Assembly: GCF_030815585.1 (NCBI RefSeq)
Contig: NZ_JAUSWY010000001.1
Location: 1,798,001 to 1,862,000, forward strand
From: Arthrobacter pascens
Lineage (GTDB): Bacteria > Actinomycetota > Actinomycetes > Actinomycetales > Micrococcaceae
Length of the DNA stretch: 64,000 nucleotides
Direction of reading: 5' to 3'
Part shown: positions 16,554-25,785 of the stretch, piece after piece
Position numbering within the stretch: position 1 is the first letter of the stretch
Layout of the letters: every line of letters begins with the position of its first letter
Notes under the pieces: generated by a model
What the model was told of the DNA's origin: nothing
The model's input: only the letters and a program-made list of their open reading frames with translations
The model's database searches: none
Program-made: the position numbers and the translations under genes

Positions 16554-17786
16554 ATGCGGGAGCATCACGACGTCGTTGTCATCGGGGGCGGCCAGGCCGG
16601 ACTCGCGATGAGCAACGTCCTGCAGCAACAGGGGCGCGAGCACGTCGTCTTGGAGCGTCGGCGAGTCGGTGAACGCTGGCGTACCGAAAGATGGGACTCC
16701 TTGCACTTTCAGTTCCCGAACTGGACGCTCCAGCTACCGGGCTACGCATACGCGGGAAATGATCCCGACGGGTTCGCGCATTACAGCGAAGTTCTTCGTC
16801 TGATTGAGCACTATGCCGGCAGCGCAGGGGTTACCGTGCGCGAGAACACTGAAGTGCGCGCGGTCGCTGAACACGGCGCAGGTGACGGCTTCGACGTATT
16901 CTTGGCTGATGGTTCTATCCACGCACGACGCGTGGTAATCGCAACCGGACCGTTCCAGCTTCCCCTCGTCCCCCGGCTGGCGGTTGACGTCTCACCGACG
17001 GTGCTGCAGCTCGACCCCACGCATTACCGCTCTCCGGACGCGTTGCCGGCAGGCGCCGTGCTGGTAGTGGGCAGCGGCGCCTCGGGCTGTCAGATCGCCG
17101 ACGAGCTGCTACATGCCGGGCGCCGCGTGTACGTGTCGGTGAGCCGGCACCGGCGCGCACCGAGACGCTTCAGGGGCAGGGACATTTACTGGTGGCTGGA
17201 GGAACTGGGCCGGTTTGCGCAGACAATAGATAGCTTTCCCTCGCGTCAATACCCACCTTCGACAGTAGTCACCGGCGTAAACGGAGGCTACGACGTGAAT
17301 GTTCGGCAACTTGCCTCAGAGGGCGCCAAGGTGATCGGCCGGGTCGGCGGCGCATCTGGCAGGAATCTCGGTGTATTAGCCAATGCGAATCAGGTCCTCG
17401 ATGAGGCCGACAGGGCCTACACTGACTTCTTGTCGGCCGCGCGGCAATTCATCGGCAATGGAATCGAAGACGATCTCGTTGACGAAGAGCCTTTGGAAAC
17501 CATCTATCGCCCCACAGTGGAGGAGGTCGACTCGCTGAACCTCGCTAGGGAAGACATCAACACGATCGTCTGGGCAACCGGCTACGCCTACGACTTCGGC
17601 TGGGTCAAGATCCCGTTGTTCGACGAGCGCGGTCGGCCTATCCAACAGCGCGGTGTCACCCCAGTCACTGGTCTGTACTTCCTCGGGCTGCACTGGATGC
17701 ACACCTTCAAGTCGGGCCTCTTCTCGGGCGTCGGCGCGGACGCCACATTCCTGGCTGACCACATGGCCCGAACCCCGGCCCGATGA
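16554..17786 (+). CDS. Flavin-dependent monooxygenase (CzcO/FMO-like)
   Basis: A 410-residue FAD- and NAD(P)H-binding oxidoreductase. The FAD Rossmann motif is VVVIGGGQAGLAMSNVL near the N-terminus. The NADPH motif VLVVGSGASGCQIADELL lies near residue 170. The ATG near 122 (VIATGPFQLP) and the WATGYAYDFGWVKIP box near 350 are typical of group B flavoprotein monooxygenases. The substrate is unknown. I chose the ATG at 16554 with GGAAG upstream; the TTG 12 bases earlier overlaps that site. Confidence 0.88.
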   Translation: MREHHDVVVIGGGQAGLAMSNVLQQQGREHVVLERRRVGERWRTERWDSLHFQFPNWTLQLPGYAYAGNDPDGFAHYSEVLRLIEHYAGSAGVTVRENTEVRAVAEHGAGDGFDVFLADGSIHARRVVIATGPFQLPLVPRLAVDVSPTVLQLDPTHYRSPDALPAGAVLVVGSGASGCQIADELLHAGRRVYVSVSRHRRAPRRFRGRDIYWWLEELGRFAQTIDSFPSRQYPPSTVVTGVNGGYDVNVRQLASEGAKVIGRVGGASGRNLGVLANANQVLDEADRAYTDFLSAARQFIGNGIEDDLVDEEPLETIYRPTVEEVDSLNLAREDINTIVWATGYAYDFGWVKIPLFDERGRPIQQRGVTPVTGLYFLGLHWMHTFKSGLFSGVGADATFLADHMARTPAR

Positions 17787-18296
17787 CGGGCCAGCCAATC
17801 ACTGCCCTGCCCGAGGTCTGAAGGCCGGCTGCTTCTGTCACTTCCGGACGAAAGCGAACTACTCTGGGTGCCTCGGCACAAGGCGCCTTGGACGCGCGTA
17901 CCGGGATGAGCACGGGGGAGGGCCGCATGATTCATCTGATGAGATACACAGAGTACTGATGGGTAAGCGCGTTAGCCGCTTCTTCACTATGCTGCCGCAG
18001 GCGGCGATACAGCATTCGACGACAGGAAACCGGCGCAGCGGCCTGAGGACCAGATCGCCGGCTCACCCCTAGGAAGGCTTGTGTCGGCCGGTCGGGGACC
18101 TTGCATCGCCAGGCTGTTCGGCTCGGTCCTCTTCGAAGCCTTCGACTTCAGCTGTCAGGGCAAGGAGGCGCATTGCTGATCAAGACGCGCAAATATCAGC
18201 ACGCATGAGCCCTCGGGCAGGCGATCTGGGGTCGTGTGATTATGATTGAACGAAGGGGGGTGCAGACAGATCAGTCGCGGAGGCAGAGGAGGGCCC
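17787..18296. other. 510-base stretch without a recognisable gene
   Basis: Several short open frames cross it on both strands, but none shows a known domain, a ribosome binding site or sensible composition. It probably contains decayed sequence. A GAGGAGGG ribosome binding site and TATGAT (18240-18245) near its end belong to the following cupin gene. Confidence 0.5.
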
Positions 18297-18671
18297 ATGG
18301 CGAAGATCGATAAGGCCAACGCTTCGGAGACGGCAGAACGAGAAGGCTTCGTTGCCCAGTACGAAGACCTCGAGGGCTACACAGTCGGTTTTGAGACCTT
18401 CTCCGCAGACGCAGACCCCGCCCCGCTGTTCGCTGGTCTGCCCGACGACCGATGTCAGTGCCCCCACTGGGGATACGTGATCAGGGGCAAAGTCATCTAC
18501 CGCTACGCGGATGGGAGTGAGGACGTAATCGGCCCCGGGGAGGCCTATTACGCACCCCCTGGCCACGTCCCCGTGTTCTTTGCTGATACCGAGCTTGTCG
18601 AGTTCAGCCCAACTCCCGAATTAGAGAAGACCAGAGCAGTGATCATGAAGAACAGGCAGCAGATGGGTTGA
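18297..18671 (+). CDS. Small cupin-domain protein
   Basis: A 124-residue single-domain cupin. The two cupin motifs are recognisable in CPHWGYVIRGKVIYRYADG and GEAYYAPPGHVPVFFADTE. The metal-ligand histidines are reduced (one H in each motif), so metal binding is uncertain. No neighbour suggests a pathway. The start at 18297 is set by a strong GAGGAGGG Shine-Dalgarno. Function unknown. Confidence 0.78.
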   Translation: MAKIDKANASETAEREGFVAQYEDLEGYTVGFETFSADADPAPLFAGLPDDRCQCPHWGYVIRGKVIYRYADGSEDVIGPGEAYYAPPGHVPVFFADTELVEFSPTPELEKTRAVIMKNRQQMG

Positions 18672-18733
18672 GCGCCGCTCGCCAGTTATCTGAACGGCAA
18701 TGTCGCAGGCGGTAGGTCGGTTCCATCCGTAGC

Positions 18734-18814
18734 GGAGGGCGTGGGACTCGAACCCACAAGTCCTTCCGGACAAGGGTTTCAAGACCGTCCGCTTGCCAAT
18801 TAGCGTAGCTCTCC
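18734..18814 (-). tRNA. Degenerate tRNA-Ser(UGA)-like sequence
   Basis: Read on the minus strand, this has a perfect T arm (GTGGG TTCGAGT CCCAC), a D arm (CGCT/AGCG with a GG in the loop), a class II variable arm (GTCC GGAA GGAC) and an anticodon loop CTTGAAA giving UGA. The acceptor stem has one mismatch (A opposite C). The anticodon stem has two (C opposite T and T opposite C). This is probably a pseudo-tRNA or one acquired with mobile DNA, not a main serine tRNA. Confidence 0.55.
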
Positions 18815-19364
18815 GAGAAACAGCCTACCGGCGGGCGGCCGGTTCGATCTTTTCGTCCTCGAACGTCGTGAGCACCAGCACCGGCTGCCTTGATCGCTTC
18901 CCGCAGCTTGCCCTTCTCGGTGATAAGTCGCCTCGAGGACGCCTGAGTTCGCTTGCCGATCCCAGGGACCGTTGTCCGCCACGTCAGTCAGCCCGGGCAT
19001 AGGGTGGCTGTAGCCGGTGTTGAACGGCTCAAACCATTGGGCGGACCTCATCGGCGCCAGGCCCAGCCCGGATTTCATGACGTGGTCGATCATCCTGGCC
19101 CTTGGGCTGACGCTGCCGGCGGTGCTGGCTGAGGCCGACGCCGCGACAAGAACCGCGTTGCCAGACAGCCACCGGGCAACGATGACCAACGGGTGAGGGC
19201 GCGCAGGATGCAGCAGATGCAACATCACCGATTCCACTTTACATAATGTAGATTATCGGCGTTAAAGCCACGGCAGTAGAAGTAGCTCCTGCGAGAACTT
19301 CCTTCCCATGACCAACCGGCGCTTCTTGACCAATCGGCGTTTCTGCGGGTGAGACACCTTTGGC
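18815..19364. other. 550-base stretch of uncertain content
   Basis: One minus-strand ORF (18800-19237, 145 codons) crosses the stretch. Its product has a short hydrophobic segment, then composition that changes abruptly, and it runs into the tRNA-like element; I recognise no family. An inverted repeat TACATAATGTA lies at 19240-19250, just upstream of that ORF, and could be a small operator or -10. I see no supported gene here. Confidence 0.4.
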
Positions 19365-20171
19365 CTAGCGAATGCCTGCCCCCCGCAGGGTTCTGGCGAG
19401 TTCGGCGGCCGATTTTTGCAGTGTGGCTACAGTCTGGCGAAGTACTTCCTCGGTGGCCAGTTCCGTGGGAATGGAGCAGCTGATGGCGTCAGTGCCGGGG
19501 ATCCGGTATGGCACCACCACGCTCACGCAGCACAGGCCAACAGTATTCTGTTCTCGCTCGACTGAGTGCCCTGTCTTGCGGAACTCCTCCAATTCCGCCC
19601 GCAGACCTTCAAAGTCAGACACAGTGTGTGGGGTTAGCTGCTGGTAGGGTCCGGCGCCGATTCGTTGCTGGACCTCGGCGTCGGTGTACTCCGCGAGGAT
19701 GGCCTTGCCCAGCGCTGTCACGTGGGCGGGAAGCTTTCGGCCCACACGAGATGAGAGTCGCCGGCGGTCCACCGCCTGCCGGGTAGCGAGGTAGATAACA
19801 TCGGACCGGTCCAAGCGGGCATAGTGGGTGGTGAATGTCGTGGCGTTACGGATCCTCTCCAGGACGCCAGAGACGTGTTCCATCACTGGATCCCGGTCAA
19901 GGTAGGCGGTGCCGCAGAGGAGCGCGTGGGTACCGATTCGATAGGCCCCTTCAGAATTCTGCTCGATCCAATTGAGCTCCAGCAAGGTCAGCAGAAGCCA
20001 ATGGAGGCTGGAGCGCGGATACCCTGTCTGTTTGAAAATGTCCGCAGCGGTCAGTGGCTGCGGTGCGGCCGCCAACATTTCGAGGATGGCGATGGTCCGC
20101 TCGGCAGACTTCACCATCTTCACGTCGCCGACAGGCCCGGCGTCGCCGGGCTGCTCGTCCAAGGGTGTCAT
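19365..20171 (-). CDS. IclR-family transcriptional regulator
   Basis: A 268-residue IclR-type regulator. Residues about 18-85 are the winged helix-turn-helix (SAERTIAILEMLAAAPQPLT, then TGYPRSSLHWLLLTLLELNWI). The rest is the GAF-like effector domain, including GRKLPAHVTALGKAILAEYT and the C-terminal GTDAISCSIPTELATEEVLR. Family members sense sugar acids and aromatic acids and often repress the adjacent catabolic operon. It follows udh by about 40 bases on the same strand and is divergent from the ABC-transporter operon, so it is the obvious candidate controller of the uronate locus. Confidence 0.92.
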   Translation of the reverse strand: MTPLDEQPGDAGPVGDVKMVKSAERTIAILEMLAAAPQPLTAADIFKQTGYPRSSLHWLLLTLLELNWIEQNSEGAYRIGTHALLCGTAYLDRDPVMEHVSGVLERIRNATTFTTHYARLDRSDVIYLATRQAVDRRRLSSRVGRKLPAHVTALGKAILAEYTDAEVQQRIGAGPYQQLTPHTVSDFEGLRAELEEFRKTGHSVEREQNTVGLCCVSVVVPYRIPGTDAISCSIPTELATEEVLRQTVATLQKSAAELARTLRGAGIR

Positions 20172-20211
20172 TAGCGCGTTCCTGTTCCCTGCGTCTTCTC
20201 GGTACGGTAAT

Positions 20212-21042
20212 TCATTTCGCCGGCAGACCAGAGTAATTGTCTACTCCGATCTGGTGACTGCTGCTTGCCCATTGTCCGCCGAGGAGGACATTCGGGGCGT
20301 TTTCTTCTGCGCCCACTTCTGCCGCGAAGTCCTCGGCGTCGTCGAGGGGATTGAATCCAATCCTGCGACCGGCCGACAAGTCCGCCCAGCCGCGAGAATT
20401 AGCCGAGACGGCCCAAAGCACGTGGTGTCCCGGTGCGCCTAACCCGTTCAGGGTAGCCTCAACCAATCGGTAGGAATCCGCCGGGGAAAGCCAGGACGAC
20501 AGCGTCCGGACGTTCTCAGGCCGCTCCCCGCCAGTGCCGATGCGCGCACTGACGACCTTCATAGCAAACTTATCGGCATACAGACTGCCAAGGGCCTCCA
20601 TTGCCGCCTTGCTGACTCCGTAATAGGTGTCCGGCCGCGGAGCCAGGTGCCTGCCGTCACGCGCAGCATCGAGGGGGTGAAAGCCGACGGCGTGGGTGGA
20701 GCTGGCAAGCAGGACGCGTTTGACGCCATTAATCCGCGCTGCTTCGAGTGTCACCTGGGTGCCGGTGATATTGGTGGCGACCAACTCTTCCCAGGATTTC
20801 TCCCGGTGGATCCCGCCAAGGTGAATGACTGCGTCTGTGCCGGCAATAGCGGCATTCATGAAAGTAGCGTCAACCACGGAGCCAATGTGAAGAGTTTCAT
20901 GGCGACGGGGTGCAGGAGCAGGCACTAGATCTATCAGCCGGACGTTGTGCCCGGCCCTTTCCAGGTACGGGCGCAACAGGGTGGCCATCATGCCTGCACC
21001 GCCCGTCAGTGCGATGGTTTGCGGCAGAGGCGTTGCGGACAA
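20212..21042 (-). CDS. udh: Uronate dehydrogenase-like NAD-dependent SDR
   Basis: An extended short-chain dehydrogenase of 276 residues, most like uronate dehydrogenases. These oxidise D-glucuronate or D-galacturonate at C1 with NAD+ to the aldarolactone. Visible are the cofactor loop ALTGGAGMMATLLRPYL, the D of VRLIDLVP that selects NAD+, the catalytic serine region VLLASSTHAVGFH, and the YGVSKAAMEAL motif with the catalytic Tyr and Lys. I chose TTG 21042 because a perfect AGGAGG Shine-Dalgarno sits 5 bases upstream. An ATG at 21081 lacks one. The neighbouring aldarate dehydratase, lactonase and sugar importer support the uronate role, but substrate stereochemistry cannot be read. Confidence 0.85.
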   Translation of the reverse strand: MSATPLPQTIALTGGAGMMATLLRPYLERAGHNVRLIDLVPAPAPRRHETLHIGSVVDATFMNAAIAGTDAVIHLGGIHREKSWEELVATNITGTQVTLEAARINGVKRVLLASSTHAVGFHPLDAARDGRHLAPRPDTYYGVSKAAMEALGSLYADKFAMKVVSARIGTGGERPENVRTLSSWLSPADSYRLVEATLNGLGAPGHHVLWAVSANSRGWADLSAGRRIGFNPLDDAEDFAAEVGAEENAPNVLLGGQWASSSHQIGVDNYSGLPAK

Positions 21043-21134
21043 TGGTTCCTCCTGCGGTTGACACGATGTGATTCCACTCATACTCTCATGAAGTACGTTT
21101 TACAGCATAACAGGCATTCACATATATAAACCCC

Positions 21135-21144
21135 GAATCGATTC
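21135..21144. promoter_or_regulatory. Palindrome in the udh/ABC-transporter divergent promoter region
   Basis: GAATCGATTC is a perfect 10-base palindrome, about midway between the two divergent operons (starts at 21042 and 21232). It is a candidate IclR operator. An AT-rich CATATATAAA at 21121-21130 may be a -10 region for the transporter operon. Confidence 0.4.
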
Positions 21145-21231
21145 TGAGTTTGCGTCCCGCTTGCGGTCCTAACCGCCTCGATGAGGGTTGCCCCCTCCGT
21201 TCGCCCCCATCCATGGACAAGGAAGCTCAGG

Positions 21232-22572
21232 ATGAATTCGAAAATTGCACTGATTCTAAGTGTTGGAATGCTGGCAGCTACGGCACTTGCAGGTTGTTCA
21301 ACGGGTGCTGCCGAAGGCTCTTCCGTAAAACAGAACGACGAAACGTCGCAGACCCTGGAGATCTGGCAGCGGAAGGCGCCAGGCAGCCCTTCCGATAAGG
21401 TCGGCCAAGAAGTAGCTGCGGCGTTTAGTGACGCCACAGGCATTAAGGTCGAGTTCACCTCGATCCTGGAGGACTTCGAAATCAAGCTTCAACAGCGCGC
21501 CTCGCAGGGAGATCTGCCTGACATCGTCATCAATGACACCGCGCAACTTGGAAACATGAAGACGCAAGGGCTGCTCCGCGAGATTGTGCCTGCCGATATA
21601 GAGGGCTCGGACAAAATCAAGCCACGGGCTTGGGAGGGTGCAAAGGCAGCAGACGGGAAGTTCTACGGCGTGCCGCACACAGCCCAGACAGTTGCACTGT
21701 TCAACCGATCCGATTGGCGCAAAAACGTTGGCGCAGAAGTTCCGACGACTTGGGACGAATTGGTCAAGCTCTGGGAATCCTATGCGACAGGGGATCCCAC
21801 CGGCACCGGAAAGGACGTTGCAGGTCTGGGCGTCCCCGGGTCAACGAAGCGCGGCTACATCTCGTGGAACACGTCTTCGTTTTTTTGGTCCGGCGGCGGG
21901 GAGTACTTCAAAGACAATGGCAGCGGAAAGTTCACCTCGGAGGTAGCAAGTGACGGATCGGTTGCTGCCGCCAAGTGGATTCGCGGCCTGGTTTGCGAAC
22001 ACGACGTTCTCCAGCCCGGTGTAGGCAGCCAAGACACCACAAACGTCAAAGAGCTGTTCCAGACCGGAGCTGTTGGGTCCTACCTCGTAGCACCCTACGA
22101 ACTGGCGAGTTTCGATCTGAAACCAGGCAAGGACGTAGTGGAAGTCTTCGCCTTGCCTGCCGGGCCGGCCGGCCTCACCACTCTGGCGGAGGGTAACAAC
22201 GTCTACCTGATGGCCGGCAGCGCAAATGAAATGGCGCAGGAAAAATTTGCTGAATGGGCAGTCTCAGCGGAGGGCCAAACGGTTGCAATGGCAGGCGACC
22301 GGGAAGGCAACCTGGTTCGTGTACCCGTCAACTCCGACGTGGATATGTCGAAGATTCGGGCGGACTCCCGCTGGCAGATGTTCGAAAAGCTTTACGACGA
22401 AAATGGCCGCTACGTTCCTGCCGTTCCCAACTGGGCTCCGTTCCTTAACGCTTCAGCTGAAACCCTCAACACGCTCATCAGCGACTGCAGCCTGGACGTT
22501 GCAGATCAAATGAATAAACTCGACGAAAAGTTCACCGCAGAGCTTGAGGCTCAGGGGGCGCTGGCAGAATGA
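21232..22572 (+). CDS. ABC transporter sugar-binding lipoprotein
   Basis: Extracellular solute-binding protein of family 1, 446 residues. The signal ends in a lipobox LAATALAGCS, so the mature protein is lipid-anchored to the outer face of the membrane. Typical blocks are LEIWQRKAPG, KVEFTSILEDFEIKLQQRAS and FYGVPHTAQTVALFNRS. It should capture a uronic acid or an oligo-uronide, judging from the enzymes downstream. The ATG at 21232 is chosen for its signal peptide and a GGAAG site; the ORF runs 17 codons further upstream. Its stop overlaps the next gene by 4 bases. Confidence 0.9.
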   Translation: MNSKIALILSVGMLAATALAGCSTGAAEGSSVKQNDETSQTLEIWQRKAPGSPSDKVGQEVAAAFSDATGIKVEFTSILEDFEIKLQQRASQGDLPDIVINDTAQLGNMKTQGLLREIVPADIEGSDKIKPRAWEGAKAADGKFYGVPHTAQTVALFNRSDWRKNVGAEVPTTWDELVKLWESYATGDPTGTGKDVAGLGVPGSTKRGYISWNTSSFFWSGGGEYFKDNGSGKFTSEVASDGSVAAAKWIRGLVCEHDVLQPGVGSQDTTNVKELFQTGAVGSYLVAPYELASFDLKPGKDVVEVFALPAGPAGLTTLAEGNNVYLMAGSANEMAQEKFAEWAVSAEGQTVAMAGDREGNLVRVPVNSDVDMSKIRADSRWQMFEKLYDENGRYVPAVPNWAPFLNASAETLNTLISDCSLDVADQMNKLDEKFTAELEAQGALAE

Positions 22573-23510
22573 GCGATTCGGCGGTCATCGAGGAATCTCG
22601 AAAGTCTGAGCGGTTGCCCAGCGGACCGCCCAAGCGGCGTTCCGGCCGGCGGAATGGGGGTTTCTGGGTCCCATGGGCTTTCCTCGCCCCCGCGCTTGTT
22701 CTGTTCCTGATGTTCAAGTTCATCCCTATGGGGGAAGCTGTCATGACAAGCTTCCAGAACGTACGGCCCTTCCTCGGAAATCAGTGGGTGGGCCTTCAGA
22801 ACTACAATGCGCTGGTTTCCAGCGATGATTTCCAGGGTGCAGTTTGGCATACGCTGCTACTCGGTGTGGGACAAACCGCTGGCTCATTGCTGCTGGGCTT
22901 CGTACTGGCGCTTCTCCTGGAGGGCCAGGCAAAGCGCCTGTGGTTTGTCCGTTCAGCGGCGTTCCTTCCTGTGGTCGCCCCCATGGCCGTGATTGCAGAG
23001 GTCTGGCGCATCATCTACCACCCCACGGGGGATGGCATAGCAAATCAGGTTCTTTCCTGGATCGCTCTAGAGCCCTCGCAGTGGATCAATTCGCCGGACT
23101 CGTCCCTTGTTTCCGTAATGCTTGTTGGGATTTGGCGAGGGGCGCCGTATGACATGATCATCATCGTTGCCGGTTTGGTCAGCGTGGACAAATCGCTCTA
23201 CGAAGCAAGCGCACTCGATGGGGCCGGTCCACTTCGGCGGATACTCTATGTAACGCTGCCGGCGCTCAGGCCTGTCATCGCCATCCTTTTGACCCTCGCA
23301 GCCATTCGTGGCATGCGGGTCTTTACCGAGGTGTTCTTGCTGACAAATGGCGGACCAAACGGTTCCTCGGAAGTCGTCATGACCCTGATCTATAAACTCG
23401 GTTTCGAGCGCAATCAGCTCGGAATCGCCGCAGCAGGATCGGTCCTTCTCTTTGCGGCCACCGTCGCGTTGACCTTACTGATACAGCTCTCCCGCAGGAG
23501 GAAAGCGTGA
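22569..23510 (+). CDS. ABC transporter permease (MalF/UgpA type)
   Basis: A 313-residue sugar ABC importer permease with six membrane segments. The cytoplasmic EAA loop that docks the ATPase is visible as YEASALDGAGPLRRILYVTL. It forms a heterodimer with the next gene's product. It overlaps both neighbours by 4 bases (ATGA and GTGA), a sign of tight translational coupling. Confidence 0.92.
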   Translation: MSDSAVIEESRKSERLPSGPPKRRSGRRNGGFWVPWAFLAPALVLFLMFKFIPMGEAVMTSFQNVRPFLGNQWVGLQNYNALVSSDDFQGAVWHTLLLGVGQTAGSLLLGFVLALLLEGQAKRLWFVRSAAFLPVVAPMAVIAEVWRIIYHPTGDGIANQVLSWIALEPSQWINSPDSSLVSVMLVGIWRGAPYDMIIIVAGLVSVDKSLYEASALDGAGPLRRILYVTLPALRPVIAILLTLAAIRGMRVFTEVFLLTNGGPNGSSEVVMTLIYKLGFERNQLGIAAAGSVLLFAATVALTLLIQLSRRRKA

Positions 23511-24373
23511 GCACAAGTTTCGATTCAGCCCTAAGCCTGGGTACTAACAGTAAGCCTTGGATCAAGGCAATAAATTACTGCCTTTGGGCGCTGATCATCA
23601 TCGTCTTCGCCGGCCCGCTGATCGCCATCATCGTCGGCGCGTTTTCCACCAATCGCGACCCATCGTCATTGAGCTTGATACCTCAACAGCCCAGCCTGGA
23701 GAATTTTTCCACGGCTTTAGACCGCAGCGTCATGCTCTATCTCGGGAATTCCCTGGTAGTAGTCGGCATCGGCCTCCTGTTTCAAATGTTGGTCTCGGTT
23801 TTTGCTGCCTACGCACTGGCCCGGAAAAAGTTCAGGGGACGCGGGATCGCCATGCTTCTGGTTCTGGCTACTCTGATGCTGCCTGAGGAGATTCTGGCCA
23901 TTCCCCTCTCACGGGTCCTCTCCGATGTTCCATTCATTGGGGTCAACCTCATCAATACCCTCGCCGGAATGATCGTCCCCGTCATCGCCTGGGGATTCTC
24001 AATACTGGTCATGACGGAGTTTATGAAGGAAGTGCCGATGGAACTGGAGGAGGCGGCCAAGATTGATGGGGCAGGTGAATTGCGTACCTTTTTCTCCGTC
24101 ATCCTTCCCACCTGCACGCCTGCCCTCGGAGTGATCGGTGTCTTCGGCTTCACCATGATCTGGGATCAATACCTTCTGCCCCTTATCGTCGCCTCCGATT
24201 CAAATATGTTCACACTTCCCTTGGCTCTGCGGAGCCTGAGGGCCGATCCGGAGGTCGGGCTCGGCGTCGTCCTTGTGGGAGCAACACTTGCCCTCCTGCC
24301 CTCCGTCATAGCCTTCCTGTGCTTCCAGAAGTCGTTCATGCGCGGGCTCGCCTCCGGCGCCGTCAAAGGCTAG
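23507..24373 (+). CDS. ABC transporter permease (MalG/UgpE type)
   Basis: A 288-residue partner permease with six membrane segments and the EAA loop ELEEAAKIDGAGELRTFFSV. Together with the previous permease it forms the channel of a carbohydrate-uptake (CUT1) importer. No ATP-binding subunit gene follows. In actinobacteria a shared MsmK-type ATPase encoded elsewhere commonly serves such importers. Confidence 0.92.
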   Translation: MSTSFDSALSLGTNSKPWIKAINYCLWALIIIVFAGPLIAIIVGAFSTNRDPSSLSLIPQQPSLENFSTALDRSVMLYLGNSLVVVGIGLLFQMLVSVFAAYALARKKFRGRGIAMLLVLATLMLPEEILAIPLSRVLSDVPFIGVNLINTLAGMIVPVIAWGFSILVMTEFMKEVPMELEEAAKIDGAGELRTFFSVILPTCTPALGVIGVFGFTMIWDQYLLPLIVASDSNMFTLPLALRSLRADPEVGLGVVLVGATLALLPSVIAFLCFQKSFMRGLASGAVKG

Positions 24374-24409
24374 AACGAAATACTTATCTACGATTGGACC
24401 AACATCTAC

Positions 24410-25681
24410 ATGAGCCGACACGAGATCAATCATGTCCTTATAACGCCCGTGGCCTTCACGGACCCGCCCTTACTCAATGCCGTAGGAGTCCACGAACCAC
24501 TCGCTTTGCGGGCAATTGTTGAAGTCCACACTGTTTCCGGGCTGACCGGGCTGGGAGAGACATACGGCGACGCAGGCCACCTGGAATTGCTGAAGAAAGC
24601 AGCAGAAGCTGTCAGGGGCGCCTCGCCATTCGACGTCGGCCGGCTCTGGAGCGTTATCAGCGGCGCTATTGGCGGAGCCTCAAGAGGCTCGCAGAGCGGC
24701 CTCACGGGGCTTGCAACGTCCGGCAAGACCATCGGCAGCGTGGTAGCTCCCTTCGACTCGGCCTTTTATGACCTTCAGGGACAAATCCTTGGTGAACCGG
24801 TGTGGTCGGTACTGGGCGGCAAACACCGCGACCGCGTCGATTTCAGTGCTTACCTCTTCTACAAGTGGGCAACGCATCCTGGAGGCGACGAGGATCGCTG
24901 GGGTCAGGCACTGGACCCAGATGGAATTGTGCGCCAGGCACAGAAAATGCTCCGTGAGTACGGCTTCAAATCCCTGAAGCTCAAGGGAGGTGTGTTTGCA
25001 CCAGATGAGGAAGCAGAAGCTATCGAGGCACTTCGCGCCGCGTTTCCGTCATTGCCCTTGAGGGTGGATCCTAATGGTGCTTGGTCCGTTGAGACTTCCG
25101 TCCGTGTTGGCAAGCGGCTCGGCCAGACCCTTGAATACTATGAGGACCCGACAATGGGAATCAAAGGGATGTCAGAGGTGGCGCGCCGGACCGGTATTCC
25201 CATGGCTACTAACATGTGCGTTGTGGAAACGGGCCACATTCCGGAGGCGATCCGGCTCAAAGCCGTCCAGGTAATTCTCATTGACCAGCACTACTGGGGA
25301 GGGTTTCTCCCGTCCCTAAACCTCGCAGCACTCTGCAAAACCTTCGGTATTGGCGTGTCCATGCACTCAAACAGCCACCTTGGAATCAGCCTTGCAGGAA
25401 TGGTCCATCTTGGTGCCGCCACAGAGAACCTGACTTATGCCCTTGACACGCATTGGCCGTGGAAAGACGAATCCGAAGATGTCGTTAGCACAGCGGATCT
25501 CCAATTTATCGAAGGAGCTATCCGGGTACCAGATAAACCGGGCCTTGGGCTCGAGCTCGACCGTGACGCCCTGGGCAGGCTCCACGACAAGTACTTGGCC
25601 TCGAACATCCGAACGAGAAATGATACCGGCTATATGAAATCAATTGAACCCGAGTACGAGTACGTTGCTCCACGCTGGTAG
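24410..25681 (+). CDS. gudD: Glucarate dehydratase-type enolase-superfamily enzyme
   Basis: A 423-residue mandelate-racemase-subgroup enzyme. The catalytic Lys motif is SLKLKGG (KxK). Metal ligands follow: D in LRVDPNGAW, E in YYEDPTMG and N in MATNMCVVE. The general base is in IDQHYWGG, with HSNSHLGISLAGMVHLGA near the C-terminus, as in D-glucarate dehydratase. It should dehydrate glucarate (or galactarate) to 5-keto-4-deoxy-glucarate. It lies 36 bases after the permease gene and before the lactonase, which fits the oxidative uronate pathway. Which epimer is used cannot be decided from sequence. Confidence 0.88.
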   Translation: MSRHEINHVLITPVAFTDPPLLNAVGVHEPLALRAIVEVHTVSGLTGLGETYGDAGHLELLKKAAEAVRGASPFDVGRLWSVISGAIGGASRGSQSGLTGLATSGKTIGSVVAPFDSAFYDLQGQILGEPVWSVLGGKHRDRVDFSAYLFYKWATHPGGDEDRWGQALDPDGIVRQAQKMLREYGFKSLKLKGGVFAPDEEAEAIEALRAAFPSLPLRVDPNGAWSVETSVRVGKRLGQTLEYYEDPTMGIKGMSEVARRTGIPMATNMCVVETGHIPEAIRLKAVQVILIDQHYWGGFLPSLNLAALCKTFGIGVSMHSNSHLGISLAGMVHLGAATENLTYALDTHWPWKDESEDVVSTADLQFIEGAIRVPDKPGLGLELDRDALGRLHDKYLASNIRTRNDTGYMKSIEPEYEYVAPRW

Positions 25682-25785
25682 GGCGAAACACCTGTTGCAC
25701 AGTAGATACTTACATTCTGTTCAATCAGGCAATCTGCCGAGGGAGCTTTACAGATTCCGTAATAAATGTGAGGACCGCAGCCACC

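Noticed and set aside
17653..18072. 139-codon plus-strand frame after the flavin monooxygenase
   Set aside because: Its first third overlaps the monooxygenase gene and the rest matches no family and lacks a ribosome binding site.
18800..19237. 145-codon minus-strand frame
   Set aside because: It runs into the tRNA-like element, changes composition midway and I recognise no domain; recorded only as uncertain content.
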